From the NCBI GenBank assembly GCA_018398815.1, contig CM031616.1:70041874-70105873 (forward strand): 64,000 bases of DNA, given 5' to 3'. Source of the DNA: Conus ventricosus (taxonomy: Eukaryota; Mollusca; Gastropoda; Neogastropoda; Conidae). The notes beneath the pieces were generated by a model. It saw nothing but the letters and a program-made list of their open reading frames with translations, made no database searches and had not been told where the DNA came from. Both the position numbers and the translations under genes were made by a program. Shown piece after piece: positions 54,996-64,000 of this stretch; the first letter of the stretch is position 1; every line of letters starts with the position of its first letter.

Positions 54996-56018
54996 TTTCA
55001 TTTTTTGAAGTCATTAGCATAATCAGCTTGAAGATACATGGTTGTCTATAGTATTTTTCTGGAATAAACTCTTGCCTAATACAATAAAGTTCCTGGCACG
55101 AAAATACAAAATGAACTTCATTATCAAAAGCCTCGTGACATAATGGGCAAAGGAGATGATCATCACTGAGTTCTCTATAACGATTAAAATGACTACTTAT
55201 TTCTGTCATACCAAATCTAAATTTTGTTAAGATGTATCTCAAATGTTTGTCTAAGTTTATAGACAAATACAATGGCAATCTATGCTCTGCGTTTAACATA
55301 CGATAGATATCATATCTGTCACTTTCCAGAACATGAGAATGCCAGTTTTGCCATCGACAATCTATTAATCTCTGACGAAATTCTCGGATAAAGCCACGTA
55401 TGTTCCCAACACCCTGACTTTCCCACACAAAGCCAAATCCATATTCATACAATTTTAATCTTACCCTCGAAGCCCAATTTGTCTTGCCTTTGGCATCAAA
55501 CTCAACTAACATATTGTAAGCTCTATGGGGTAATCTATGTGACTGCATTCTTGTTAACTTTAACCAATAACGAATGGAGCTGACTATAGAAACTAAATAT
55601 ATAGGATACCTATTTGTCTCCCGCAGACTAAATCATTAGGCGTATATATAGATACTCCCAAAAACTTCTTCAGTGCGTATAAATGTAGCTTCTCCACCTC
55701 ATAAGCAGAGCTGCTAATACCCCACAGTTCAGCACCATATTGCACAATTGGTTGGATTTGAGAATCAAACAATTTTAAGAATAGTACTAAAGAATTGTTA
55801 TTCAATATTGTCAGCTTTTTCATGATACACAATAAGGCGTATTTAGCTCTGCTCACAAGATCTTTACAAGCAAATGTAAAGCTCAGGCGTGTTGAAAAGA
55901 ATATACCCAAATATTTGTAAACATTTACCACTGGCATGATATTTCCGTTATAACTCCATCTTTCCCTAGCAGCAAGATAGCCTCCTTTTCTAAAGACTAT
56001 TATGTTGCTTTTTGTCAT
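54996..56018 (-). pseudogene. CR1-like LINE ORF2 post-RT and zinc-knuckle C-terminus, 5' side of the LTR insert
   Basis: The frame 56,018-55,593 reads MTKSNIIVFRKGGYLAARER, VNVYKYLGIFFSTRLSF, QPIVQYGAELWG and ALKKFLGV. After an indel the frame from 55,548 gives WASRVRLKLYEYGFGFVWES, RYILTKFRFGMTEISSHF and CPLCHEAFDNEVHFVFSC (Cys-x2-Cys...His-x4-Cys). It reads into the inserted LTR after KNETL. The remainder of the C-terminus lies beyond the insert at 53,495. Confidence 0.85.
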
Positions 56019-56062
56019 GTTTACATTTAATTAAAGTGATACAGCAGCTCTTTCTAGACTGT

Positions 56063-56659
56063 TCAGCCAGCACTTTCGCCATCACTACATGGTTGTGCTA
56101 ATAAATTACCAACATCTTCATTTCTTTCAAGCAGTCCTTTAAAATGTTCAAACCAGTTCTCTAAAGTAATATTATTTAAAGGTTGTTTCTTACCACCTCT
56201 AATCTTCTGTACTGTGTTCCAGAATTCTTTCTGAGAGTTTACAGACGCTACTAATTTTTCTAACAATGCTCTGTTAAAATCCCTTTCTTTCGTTTTCAGA
56301 AGTTGTTTGTATTCCCGCCTAGCATTACAATACAGAACTCGATCCGTTGAACGTTTACTACGATTTGACTTACTTAGTAATCTTCTAGCGTTCCTTTTAC
56401 TTTGGCGACACTCAGTGTCATACCAATCATCACATTCCCTACGACTATTTACATTTATCCGCTTTGTCATACATCTTGCAGCATCTTTTAAACAAGAATT
56501 AAAAGTACTGAACGCTTCATTCACATTTACATCAATTAGTCTGATAGCCATTTCGACTCTCTGCTGGATCTCAGATGAACACATCATGTCTGTAAAGTGA
56601 TCTTTATAATTTTCATTCCAAACAAACTTTTCCACAAAATTGTTAATATTCTTGTCTTT
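56063..56659 (-). pseudogene. CR1-like LINE ORF2 EN-RT linker
   Basis: Continuous with the last endonuclease frame (frame 56,863-56,063). It contains KFVWNENYKDHF, a FNSCLKDAARCM segment, DDWYDTECRQSKRNARRLL and a Lys/Arg-rich coiled segment, then FWNTVQKIRGGKK. It stops at 56,063, where the RT should begin. Confidence 0.75.
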
Positions 56660-57698
56660 TGGTTGATTTAATCGATTATTGTTAACATTAATGGTCAAAA
56701 CAATAGGCATATGATCAGACTCAATACGTTCATATACATGAAGTACACAGACGTCAGAAACACTAGCAAACATATTCCTTGACATTAAAAAATAATCATT
56801 AACACTTTCCACTTTCAGATACGTACGTGTAGCGACCTTCCTGGTCGCCCTCACAGATACCATTCAAAATACATAAGCATAGACTTGTACACATATCAAG
56901 CAACATTTTGCCATAATTATCAAGATTTTTATCCTCATAATTTCTGTCAGTGTATAATGGGCCGCTAGAATGCTGTTTACCAAAATCTAAGATATTTTCT
57001 CCAAAATCCTTTGAAAATTTACAGTTCTAGCATTGAGATCACCACTAATCAATACAAACACGTCATCACAAGAAAGCATACAATCATATATAAATTCAAA
57101 CAATAAACTTATTCCATTTTCAAGATTGAAGTGCAAGTAATATGGTGAATCCACAGGAGGAACATATCCACACACATATAATACATTTTTAATGGTACCA
57201 ACCACAGATTTGTCAATTATAAACGCAAAGAAATTATCCGACTGAACATTTAAGAGTTTTACAAATGAGCAAAGCTCCTTTCTTTTCAGACACAACAAAC
57301 CACCCGAGTGTCTACCACGAGCTGAGAGCTTTATAGCTGGTTTACAATAAACTTCATAATAAAAAAATACAGAAGAGTGAAAATCTTCCACAAAAGTTTC
57401 AACCAAAGAAATAATATCAAACGAACGAACAAACGAGACAAAATCATTGTCGCGTAGTTTTGAAATTAAACCCGTTAACATTCCAATGTAAAAAGGTGAA
57501 AGATTTGGAATCAATGTTCAAACACTCGTTTTTCATTCGTACTGTGCACAATGGCCGAAGGGGGACAATCATGTGCATTTTCAGACACACAACACATATC
57601 AGATTGTAACACGCATTCATAGCTTTCGTTTTGTGTTGAAGGGGAAGCTGAACTAACGTCAGAAAACAACACGCTGTCAAAGACATCACGTTCTGCAC
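56660..57698 (-). pseudogene. CR1-like LINE ORF2 endonuclease, frameshifted
   Basis: The frame ending near 57,447 carries SFTFLHWNVNGF. One indel later the next frame has LISKLRDNDFVSFVRSFDII, SLVETFV (the endonuclease ET block), RGRHSGGLLCL, CGYVPPVDSPYY and LISGDLNARTVNF (GDLNAR block). Another indel leads to EGDQEGRYTY, SVNDYFLMS and ESDHMPIVL near 56.7 kb (the SDH catalytic block). All endonuclease motifs are therefore present over three frames. The nearest start is unclear; an acidic/hydrophobic leader precedes. Confidence 0.8.
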
Positions 57699-57816
57699 GT
57701 GCTACCCCAGTGTCACCTATACTGCCACACAGCGAGGCAAGGACCGGTGTTACACTAGTGTGTGTTCCCTTTAACCACGGTATATTTTTACACGAGTATT
57801 TGGGCCGGCCGACACA

Positions 57817-58752
57817 TTATTTCATTTTTACAAGGTCGTCGTTTGCATTTACAGTGAATTTATTGCCATCGATTAGAAGATGGTCGAAAACCATAGTGGC
57901 CCGCTTACCCTCGCTCCTAGCTTTTTTCACATGGGGTGTCAACCTCTTCCTAATCTCTCTCACACGAACAGAAAAGTCTTCACCGACAAAAATATTTGTT
58001 CCCCGGAGTTTGCCCTTAGCCTTCAACAATTCTACTTTCTGTTTATAAAACACGAATCTGGCTATGATGGGCGAGTCACGTTTGGGATTTAGTCTGTGCA
58101 CCCTATCGAATTCAGTTTCTTGGGCAAGTTCCAACTGGTCAGTTATTAACTCTTTCAACACACTTTCACAGTCAGTGTTGGTTTCGTTGTCGTTCCTTGG
58201 TATACCATAGAAGATCAGATTGTTCCTTTTCGACCTGCCCTCGAGGTCGTCTGTTTTCCGCTCCAGGTCCTCGATCTTCTTAGTCAGGTCGTCGTTTTGT
58301 CTCCTAAGGTCTTCATTCTGTTGCTGCAGTCCGCTGATCTCCCCTCGAATCCTTCTGAATTCATCTTGCATTGCCGTAGACTCTTCTCGAAGAGTATGGA
58401 GCTCCGACTTCAGCTCTCCGAAGCGACTGTCCATTCTTGTGCTCATGGACTGCATCATGTCCATGAGGTCAGACATGCTGGGTTCTTTCGTTGTGTCTCT
58501 TTGGCTCGCACCTATGGGATTGCCCGGTCCCTCCATGCTGGTCCTGGTACCACTGTTCAGGCGAGCCTGTCTCGTGCTACCTTTACCCTGAGTTGTTGGT
58601 CCCGGGTTACTCTCTACATCGCCACACTGAAGAAGAAAACTGCCCCAGAAGATATACGTGAGGACCAGTCCTAACACTACACCGTCCGTTCTCCTCTTCA
58701 GGTTCAGAATGGCGGCACGCATGGCTAATTTCTGCTTCGCTCGCTTCAACAT
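57817..58752 (-). CDS. CR1-like LINE ORF1: hydrophobic segment, 2A-type motif, coiled coil, RNA-binding-like domain
   Basis: The frame is uninterrupted. The first ATG is at 58,752 (311 residues); an ATG at 58,722 has better context. Near the N-terminus a hydrophobic stretch (GVVLGLVLTYIFWGSFLL) runs straight into QCGDVESNPGP (DVESNPGP at 58,597-58,620). This fits the DxExNPGP signature of 2A ribosome-skipping peptides, which release the chain between the last Gly and Pro. A low-complexity linker and a long heptad coiled coil follow (MDSRFGELKSELHTLREEST and on to DDLEGRSKRNN). A domain with RRM-like NNLIFYGIP, DRVHRL, IIARFVFY and FVGEDFS resembles L1-type ORF1p (transposase_22). Expected roles are RNA chaperone and trimerisation. 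2A peptides are known in some non-LTR retrotransposons; activity here is inferred. Confidence 0.8.
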   Translation of the reverse strand: MLKRAKQKLAMRAAILNLKRRTDGVVLGLVLTYIFWGSFLLQCGDVESNPGPTTQGKGSTRQARLNSGTRTSMEGPGNPIGASQRDTTKEPSMSDLMDMMQSMSTRMDSRFGELKSELHTLREESTAMQDEFRRIRGEISGLQQQNEDLRRQNDDLTKKIEDLERKTDDLEGRSKRNNLIFYGIPRNDNETNTDCESVLKELITDQLELAQETEFDRVHRLNPKRDSPIIARFVFYKQKVELLKAKGKLRGTNIFVGEDFSVRVREIRKRLTPHVKKARSEGKRATMVFDHLLIDGNKFTVNANDDLVKMK

Positions 58753-58941
58753 GAACAACTGGAACACTGCGATGAACAGCCACAAACTGCTCTAAATTCC
58801 AGTGCTGCAGACGGCATGGTTCCTTGCAAAGCAGTAGGCAAACTTTCAGTCCGTAAATCACAGTGTAGTCGTCTTGATTGTCTATTAATTGCAGGAGTCA
58901 AACCACGGTGACCTCACGCGAATGCAACAGTTCACGACCCC

Positions 58942-58942
<1 letters not shown>

Positions 58943-58975
<33 letters not shown>
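58943..58975. repeat. (GA)n microsatellite at the LINE 5' side
   Basis: Pure GA run. Confidence 0.95.
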
Positions 58976-58978
<3 letters not shown>

Positions 58979-59220
58979 GAGGGAGGTGCTGAAGGCAGGA
59001 GGAAGGAATGGGTGTAGAGATAATTGCGTCAAGGCTTGATTGTATGAGCAATAATCGCTTCTTGTTTGCAATTATGATGACCTCTCCAAGCTCATGAAAG
59101 GAAGCCGAAGAGGGTAGATGGCTTTGCACTCCAGCACCACAGATCCGTTAACTTGTGCCGCTCCGCAGAGCGCAATATTGTTTGACTGACGCAGTTTACG
59201 TATCACCGCTGCTTTCACAC
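58976..59220. other. No gene seen
   Basis: Unique sequence. Confidence 0.35.
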
Positions 59221-59228
59221 CTTCGCCC

Positions 59229-59259
<31 letters not shown>

Positions 59260-59545
59260 CGGCAGAGAACAGATTACTATGGATGAGGAGAGCGAACCAT
59301 GCCAGTTGCGCATTCCGAGGGGAATGCTACATTCACGTGGAAGAAATCTGTATCAAGGGAAGTATCGAGAATGACGTCAGTATGTTGCCGTTTGGGATGT
59401 TCCTGTTTAAGAGATAAAGACAATTCTCGCTTAACGACAGCCCCACCCCACCCCATCTATCTAGCTATGTATCCATCCATCCATCTGTACATCTATCAAT
59501 CTGTCCGTCTGTCGGTCTATCTATCTGTCCGTCTGTCTGTCTGTG
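59221..59545. repeat. C-run/(TC)n at 59,223-59,262 and (ATCT)n-like at 59,452-59,545
   Basis: A C-run followed by TC units, then about 190 bp of unique sequence, then degenerate ATCT/GTCT tetranucleotides. Confidence 0.9.
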
Positions 59546-60348
59546 GAATTAGCTGTTTACCTGTCTAAACAAACTCCACATTATTAGTTGTAATATGTAG
59601 TGAATGACAGCTGAGCTAGTATGTCTTTGCTTGGGTCTCGTCAGAATTCTTTTATCCCATGTAATGGTTGGACAACGCACATTTTCATTTGGCAAAGTCG
59701 ATCAAAATCTATGCGCAGTGTTAGATAAATCATTCTCAATGAGGAAACAGTACAGTAGGCCTGTCATTGAAATCTAGACGAATAGCTGCATTAGACACCA
59801 CAGAAGCTGCAAAAAGTCTGGCCTTCTCCCTCGACTGGACTCTGGTACCGCTTTTCCTGCTGGCCGGTCTCGGAATGTCACCAAGCAGTCGCAGAATGAA
59901 TCGGGCTGTTTGCCCTATTATACTTACAGCGCCAGATCGAGAATGTCTACTTCTGCTTTGCCATGTGCATCGGTGTGCTGTTTCCAGATGAATTGAATGC
60001 AATACCTGCGCGGCTTTAGTACACTGTCATGACGGGTATAGAGCCACCTATTTGTCTAAACTTATCCCTTCTCGTTCTTTCCATTCCGCACTTACCACGT
60101 GCATCCTTTATAAATCGAACCAGAAACATCTTCAGAAGCCCTTCCAGTCTGCATGCGCTATGCGTATGCTTGTCTTTACCATGATATAACGGTGTAACCT
60201 TCGATTTTCAATGAGTCATTTTCGGCCACTATCTGTTTTAAAAACCAGAATAGAATAAACGAAAGGCGTGCATTTAAATTTCGTCTTCTTCTGATTATTG
60301 ATTTCATGGATATAGTTGTTCTATGTTCTGTGTCGGACTGGACTGGGG

Positions 60349-60350
<2 letters not shown>
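59546..60350. other. No gene seen
   Basis: Unique sequence; open frames of 70-90 codons on both strands at 59.74-60.0 kb are unrecognised. Confidence 0.35.
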
Positions 60351-60351
<1 letters not shown>

Positions 60352-60415
<64 letters not shown>

Positions 60416-60421
60416 GGGGGG
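60352..60421. repeat. (GA)n and G-run
   Basis: GA run followed by 17 G. Confidence 0.95.
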
Positions 60422-60429
60422 AGGAGAAG

Positions 60430-61260
60430 TGGAAAATGTGACTGTGTAAAGAAATAACAAATTGTCTTAAAACACGATCTGTTCCAGGGAAACAAAACAA
60501 AACATTTTACACAAAGCTGTTTAAACGCAGCGAAATGTATACTTTGTAAGTGCTCTGATGTCTTTGTTTGTTTGTCTTTTTATCCTTGTACTTCTTCATG
60601 AATAGGAAGGTCATGCTTTAAAAGTGTCGTGAGCGTGCGCTTGTAGGCGGGTGCGCATGCAGCTTGCTTGATTTTGGCATAATCCAGTTCACTAAATCAG
60701 AGGGTGAAGAAAAACAACTGATAAGATAGGCTAGGTATGTGGAAAACTGGTGTTTACTTCAAGCGATGGAAAACGGATGTTTACTTGAAACGATGTTTTT
60801 ATTCTCAATCTTTGAGTATTCAGGGGCTGATTATGTAGCAGTCTCACTGAAGCGATCATTTTATCCTTAATAATTTGAGTATTTAAGGGTGCATTTGCAA
60901 TTTCACTATCACCAACTCCAACATCACCTCCACCTCACGCCCCGATTCCACACCCTGACCAGCATTTTAAATCTTGTTGTTGCTGCATGCTTGTGTATTG
61001 AGCGCACGAATAGGGCATGCTTGCACAATGTAAACATTCAGTTTGCTGTTGCGATTCGAATGAAAGCGGTCCTAGGCAACCTTTGAAAAGGATGGAGTGG
61101 AGTAATGTTGTTTATAGACCAGCCGACCGCAAGAACACTAGTTTTCAAAAGTACTTTCAAAATAAACAAATAAAATAAGTAAATACATAAATTAATAAAA
61201 TTCTGCCTTTTCACGCCCTATTTTCATAGTTGATCATCTGTCATACACGTTTGTGGCAGG
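60430..61260. other. No gene seen
   Basis: Unique sequence. Confidence 0.35.
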
Positions 61261-61264
61261 TTAT

Positions 61265-62345
61265 GAAGAATTGTAACGCTGACTATATCATCCAAGTCAT
61301 AGCAGCACTCTACAGAGACGCAAACAGAGCTGTTCACCTGAATAACAGCATGGAAATGCGTCAAGGCTGTCTGCACCCACAATCGTGTTCAGCATTTACC
61401 TGAAGAATACAATACAAGAAATGATTCTGATTGTACTTATCTTCATATTGGTTGGAGGGTAGTCTCTCTGCAGTCAGCATTCCGCTGATAGCATACTCCA
61501 CTGGTTGGCAGTAAAGCAGAACTTCAGGAACTCACCACTAAACTGGGCAACGCATTGAGTGCATAGGAGATAGAAGCGGGAGGTAGTCAAAACTCTGGAA
61601 TACAATTTAAAACAAGATTCAGCAACGCTGGTTGGACAGACACTGCAAAAATCAACAATTTTAAATATCCCTTTTTTTTTCTCATTCTCACTTTTTTTCT
61701 TTTTTTCTTTTTAATTCAAGATCACGTCAACTTTTTTCACACTCACCATGCAGTTCTGTATGCTGAGTCGCAGTGCTAACGATGGACATTCACTCGTTTG
61801 CTTTAATGTTTGTGCGTTTGATACAATAATGTCTGGGTTTTTTGTTGACCTGATGTATGGTGCGCTGACACAATCATTCTGTAATATGATTGAAGCGATA
61901 ATGTAAGACATGAATAAATATTACACAAATATCCTTTCAGTTGTGAGCAATACGGCAGCCTATCTAAGGACGTCAACACGAGGCCTGCCACGGCTACGTG
62001 TTCCATGACAAGTCTTGACTTTATCTGGAATCAGGAACTACCAGCTTCCTGGTGAACATGAAGCTCTGTAAGTGCTGGTAATATACGTCACGGATGCGAC
62101 AGCCAGACACTGACGGCAGATGTCAAGAGAATCCGGATGTTCAAGAATAAATGCTTTAGACGGAATGCGCGAAGTTCATACGAGGACCAGTTGACTACAC
62201 CAGGCAGCAGGGCAAACACATAGGCTACGCTGGACAAACCTCCTGTACTTGTCACCAAGGACCGTCAGCCATGGCGGTACGGGCACACATCTTATCATCG
62301 CCCTCTGCCGAAGACCCGTTCTACAGGGTCCAATGGAGGATGGAC
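61265..62345 (+). pseudogene. LINE reverse transcriptase and C-terminus relic, interrupted
   Basis: The plus strand reads IIQVIAALYRDANRAVHLNN, then EMRQGCLHPQ (usually GVRQGCLLSP). VGG-SLCSQHSADSI follows, where IGGR-L--LRFADDID is expected, and then NNFKY before a T-rich stretch at 61,670. After about 290 bp of unrelated DNA it resumes with CDSQTLTADVKRIRMFKNKC (usually C-TWTLTA...FE-KC). Then LCRRPVLQGPMEDG (usually L-KT-LQGT-EGG) appears near 62.3 kb. It is the same family as the LINE at 9-11 kb. The catalytic Asp pair is lost. Confidence 0.7.
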
Positions 62346-63660
62346 TCCCTAAAGGCAGATCAGAGATATCCTAGGTCTTCTTTATGTCTCTCCGTTCTGT
62401 CGGGAGACACGTCACCGTGAAGAGCAGTTCACCAGGTTTTTGAAGTTCAGTCGGGTCAGAGGCTGTCCTAGTGGCAACTGTGTAACCCGGCACTACGTGC
62501 CACATGTGGGATGTAACTTCAACCAGAAAGCGGCCTGAAAAGAAATCGTTTTCGACTTGCCCAAGACACGCTACATGAGAGTCCTGGACAGACAACGTGA
62601 AAGCGCAGACTGGTTACAGCACCTCTATCCTTTTCCGCAGGACCGAGGACAGAGAATTGTGGGCATTCCCCAACTGCCCAAACGTCCGTCACGCTGTCAT
62701 GGGACAATCAGCCATTTCCTTTCGGTCATTGAATTGCTTTTCAGCATGTACCCATTCCCGTTCCGCAAAACACGAGCCCCTACAATCCAGGGAAGCCGTT
62801 TATATCTACCGCCAGGCCACGCCTTAAGGGCACTTATCGAACAATACCCTGCAATGCTGTACAGTTACTTCAGTGATCTCCTGCGCTGTGGTGCCAGTGC
62901 ATTATATGCATTATTAAAAAGAAAGACAAAAACAAAATGGAACTCTGCCAGTGGGGGAAAACACCTTTAAGTCGCAGAACCAGAGGATGTATTCGCCCCA
63001 AGTACATAGAAATCATGCTTAAATGAAACGGGGTGGTGAGGTGGGGTGGGGTGGGGTGGTGAGAACGTTTGTTTTGTAATTTGTTTGTTCATTCGTGTGG
63101 CAGCACATTTATTTTGTTTTCGCTCTTATCCCAATTTGTTCAAGAAAGTGAATTGGAAATCAGAGTGAGGTTTGCACGTGACCATGTGGTGATGCAAAAC
63201 AGAGTTTGCCAAAATGTGTCCAGTTTCTAATTATAATCGATGGAAATAACATAAAGATGCTAAATTCTGCACCACCTTTCACCACATGTCCAGACGCCCA
63301 GCAGGCTTCACACACACACACACACACACACACACCTGCTGAAGTCGTTCAGCACACCAAACGGGACGCGTCAGTCGTCAAGTGGATGGGCACGGCCACT
63401 CGTCTTCCCAACTAAGTTTTACATGGAGAGCCACCTGTGGTCCATATGCGTTATCCGCATCTGCTTCCTTAGTTATGACGTCACTTATTGAGGTTAAAAA
63501 TGTAAGTAATTGTGAACAGAGGGAGGGGAAGAGGGGTCCACTTTGTTAAGTACAGAAAGGTTAGAGTGTTCGAAGTATGGAAGAAAATCACAATAATCTC
63601 ATTAAAGAGTTACAGCATAACACCTTGTTGAGATCTAACATTATAGGTTTGTGTTACTGC
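62346..63660. other. No recognised gene; (CA)n at 63,308-63,335
   Basis: A plus-strand frame of 137 codons (62,557-62,970) is open but shows no domain I know. The rest is unique sequence with one short CA run and a GGGGT-rich stretch at 63,030-63,060. Confidence 0.35.
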
Positions 63661-63671
63661 GAAGGTTTGCG

Positions 63672-64000
63672 ATGTTCGTTAGAGGGGTAGGAGCAGGGAA
63701 GATGCCTAGCGTGCACACAGGTAGATCTATATGTCAGAGGTCAAGATGTTCACCTGATCTGAGCTGCCGGTGGGGTGCGAGTGTTGGAGACTTCGGGGGA
63801 GTTCTGATAGCCGTGGCGAATCATTTAACATGCCAGGAAGTGGAGGAACTGTCAGTGGATGGATGCGAACTGATCTGGGTGAGGATCAAGTTAAAAGGAA
63901 GAAGGCAACTTCTTGTTGCCGCCTACTATAGGCCCAAAACCAGTGACCTGATCAGCCTCGCGAAGTTCGAAACATCTGTCCGACGTGTCATAGCTACAAA
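63672..64000 (+). CDS. LINE endonuclease, partial, runs off the window
   Basis: A frame from ATG 63,672 stays open to the last base. The recognisable part starts near 63,795: GGVLIAVANHL, then CELIWVRIKLKGRRQLLVAA and YYRPKTSDLIS. This is the middle of a CR1/jockey-type apurinic-like endonuclease (usual GGGV-I-V ... EI-WVK---------V-S-YRP). Upstream residues do not match the expected ITETWL block, so an indel or truncation probably lies near 63.78 kb. The remainder of the element should follow outside the window. Confidence 0.7.
   Translation, partial: MFVRGVGAGKMPSVHTGRSICQRSRCSPDLSCRWGASVGDFGGVLIAVANHLTCQEVEELSVDGCELIWVRIKLKGRRQLLVAAYYRPKTSDLISLAKFETSVRRVIAT

Larger units (their letters stand above)
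53184..58940 (-). mobile_element. CR1-like non-LTR retrotransposon with 2A motif, RT deleted, split by an LTR
   Basis: Minus-strand element: 5' UTR (58.94-58.75 kb), ORF1 (58,752-57,817), ORF2 endonuclease and linker (57.6-56.06 kb), then directly the post-RT region (56,018) and the C-terminus. The 3' end is AATAAAGATCTGAATCTGAA, repeating CTGAAT. Most of the RT is missing near 56.04 kb. A 1,490-bp insertion (53,501-54,990) splits the last codons. Both ends abut (GA)n tracts. Confidence 0.85.

Noticed and set aside
54688..55548. 286-codon minus-strand protein as one gene
   Set aside because: Only the part above 54,996 is LINE sequence; the rest is read-through into the inserted LTR.
62557..62970. 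137-codon plus-strand frame as a gene
   Set aside because: No recognisable domain; it follows a LINE relic and may be chance or a 3' part of a repeat.

Overview
The window looks like repeat-rich intergenic DNA from a metazoan nuclear genome, most likely a marine invertebrate such as a mollusc. This is an inference from the abundance of AC/AG microsatellites and from the mix of CR1-like, RTE-like, Gypsy, PIF/Harbinger and tRNA-SINE sequences. I found no convincing host gene, no rRNA, no functional tRNA, no CRISPR array and no bacterial gene. Almost everything recognisable is a mobile element, usually broken by frameshifts, deletions or later insertions.

Layout. 0.4-3.4 kb: a broken minus-strand retroelement-type protein with a degenerate SGNH-esterase-like domain and two in-frame coding minisatellites. 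3.9-16.2 kb: a block with grossly lengthened homopolymers on all four bases, probably poor consensus. Inside it a CR1-like LINE (minus strand, about 15.25 to 8.0 kb) is still readable, interrupted by a second LINE whose endonuclease part is inverted (9.0-12.0 kb). 16.2-16.9 kb: minisatellites. 17.0-30.15 kb: one tRNA-headed composite SINE-like element split by an RTE-like LINE (14-bp target-site duplication) and by a PIF/Harbinger transposon. The Harbinger itself carries a 7.1-kb Gypsy element (5-bp duplication) whose integrase lies upstream of the RT/RNase H remnant.

30-46 kb: microsatellites, a terminal-inverted-repeat element holding a 14-copy 83-bp minisatellite, a 168-bp palindrome, a 73-bp minisatellite, a LINE 3' fragment and a triplicated compound repeat. 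46.4-49.5 kb: two inverted composite SINEs around a reverse transcriptase relic, with a 17-bp duplication found once on each strand, which suggests an inversion. 49.7-51 kb: another composite SINE split by an 891-bp Harbinger derivative. 53.2-58.9 kb: a CR1-like LINE with a 2A-type motif (DVESNPGP) in ORF1, its RT core deleted and its 3' coding end split by a 1,490-bp solo-LTR-like insert. 61.3-62.3 kb: another LINE relic. From 63.7 kb to the end: the start of a further LINE endonuclease.

The elements do not form a pathway. The nesting gives a relative insertion order, and the single-base frameshifts, especially at homopolymers, mean part of the apparent decay may be sequencing error.
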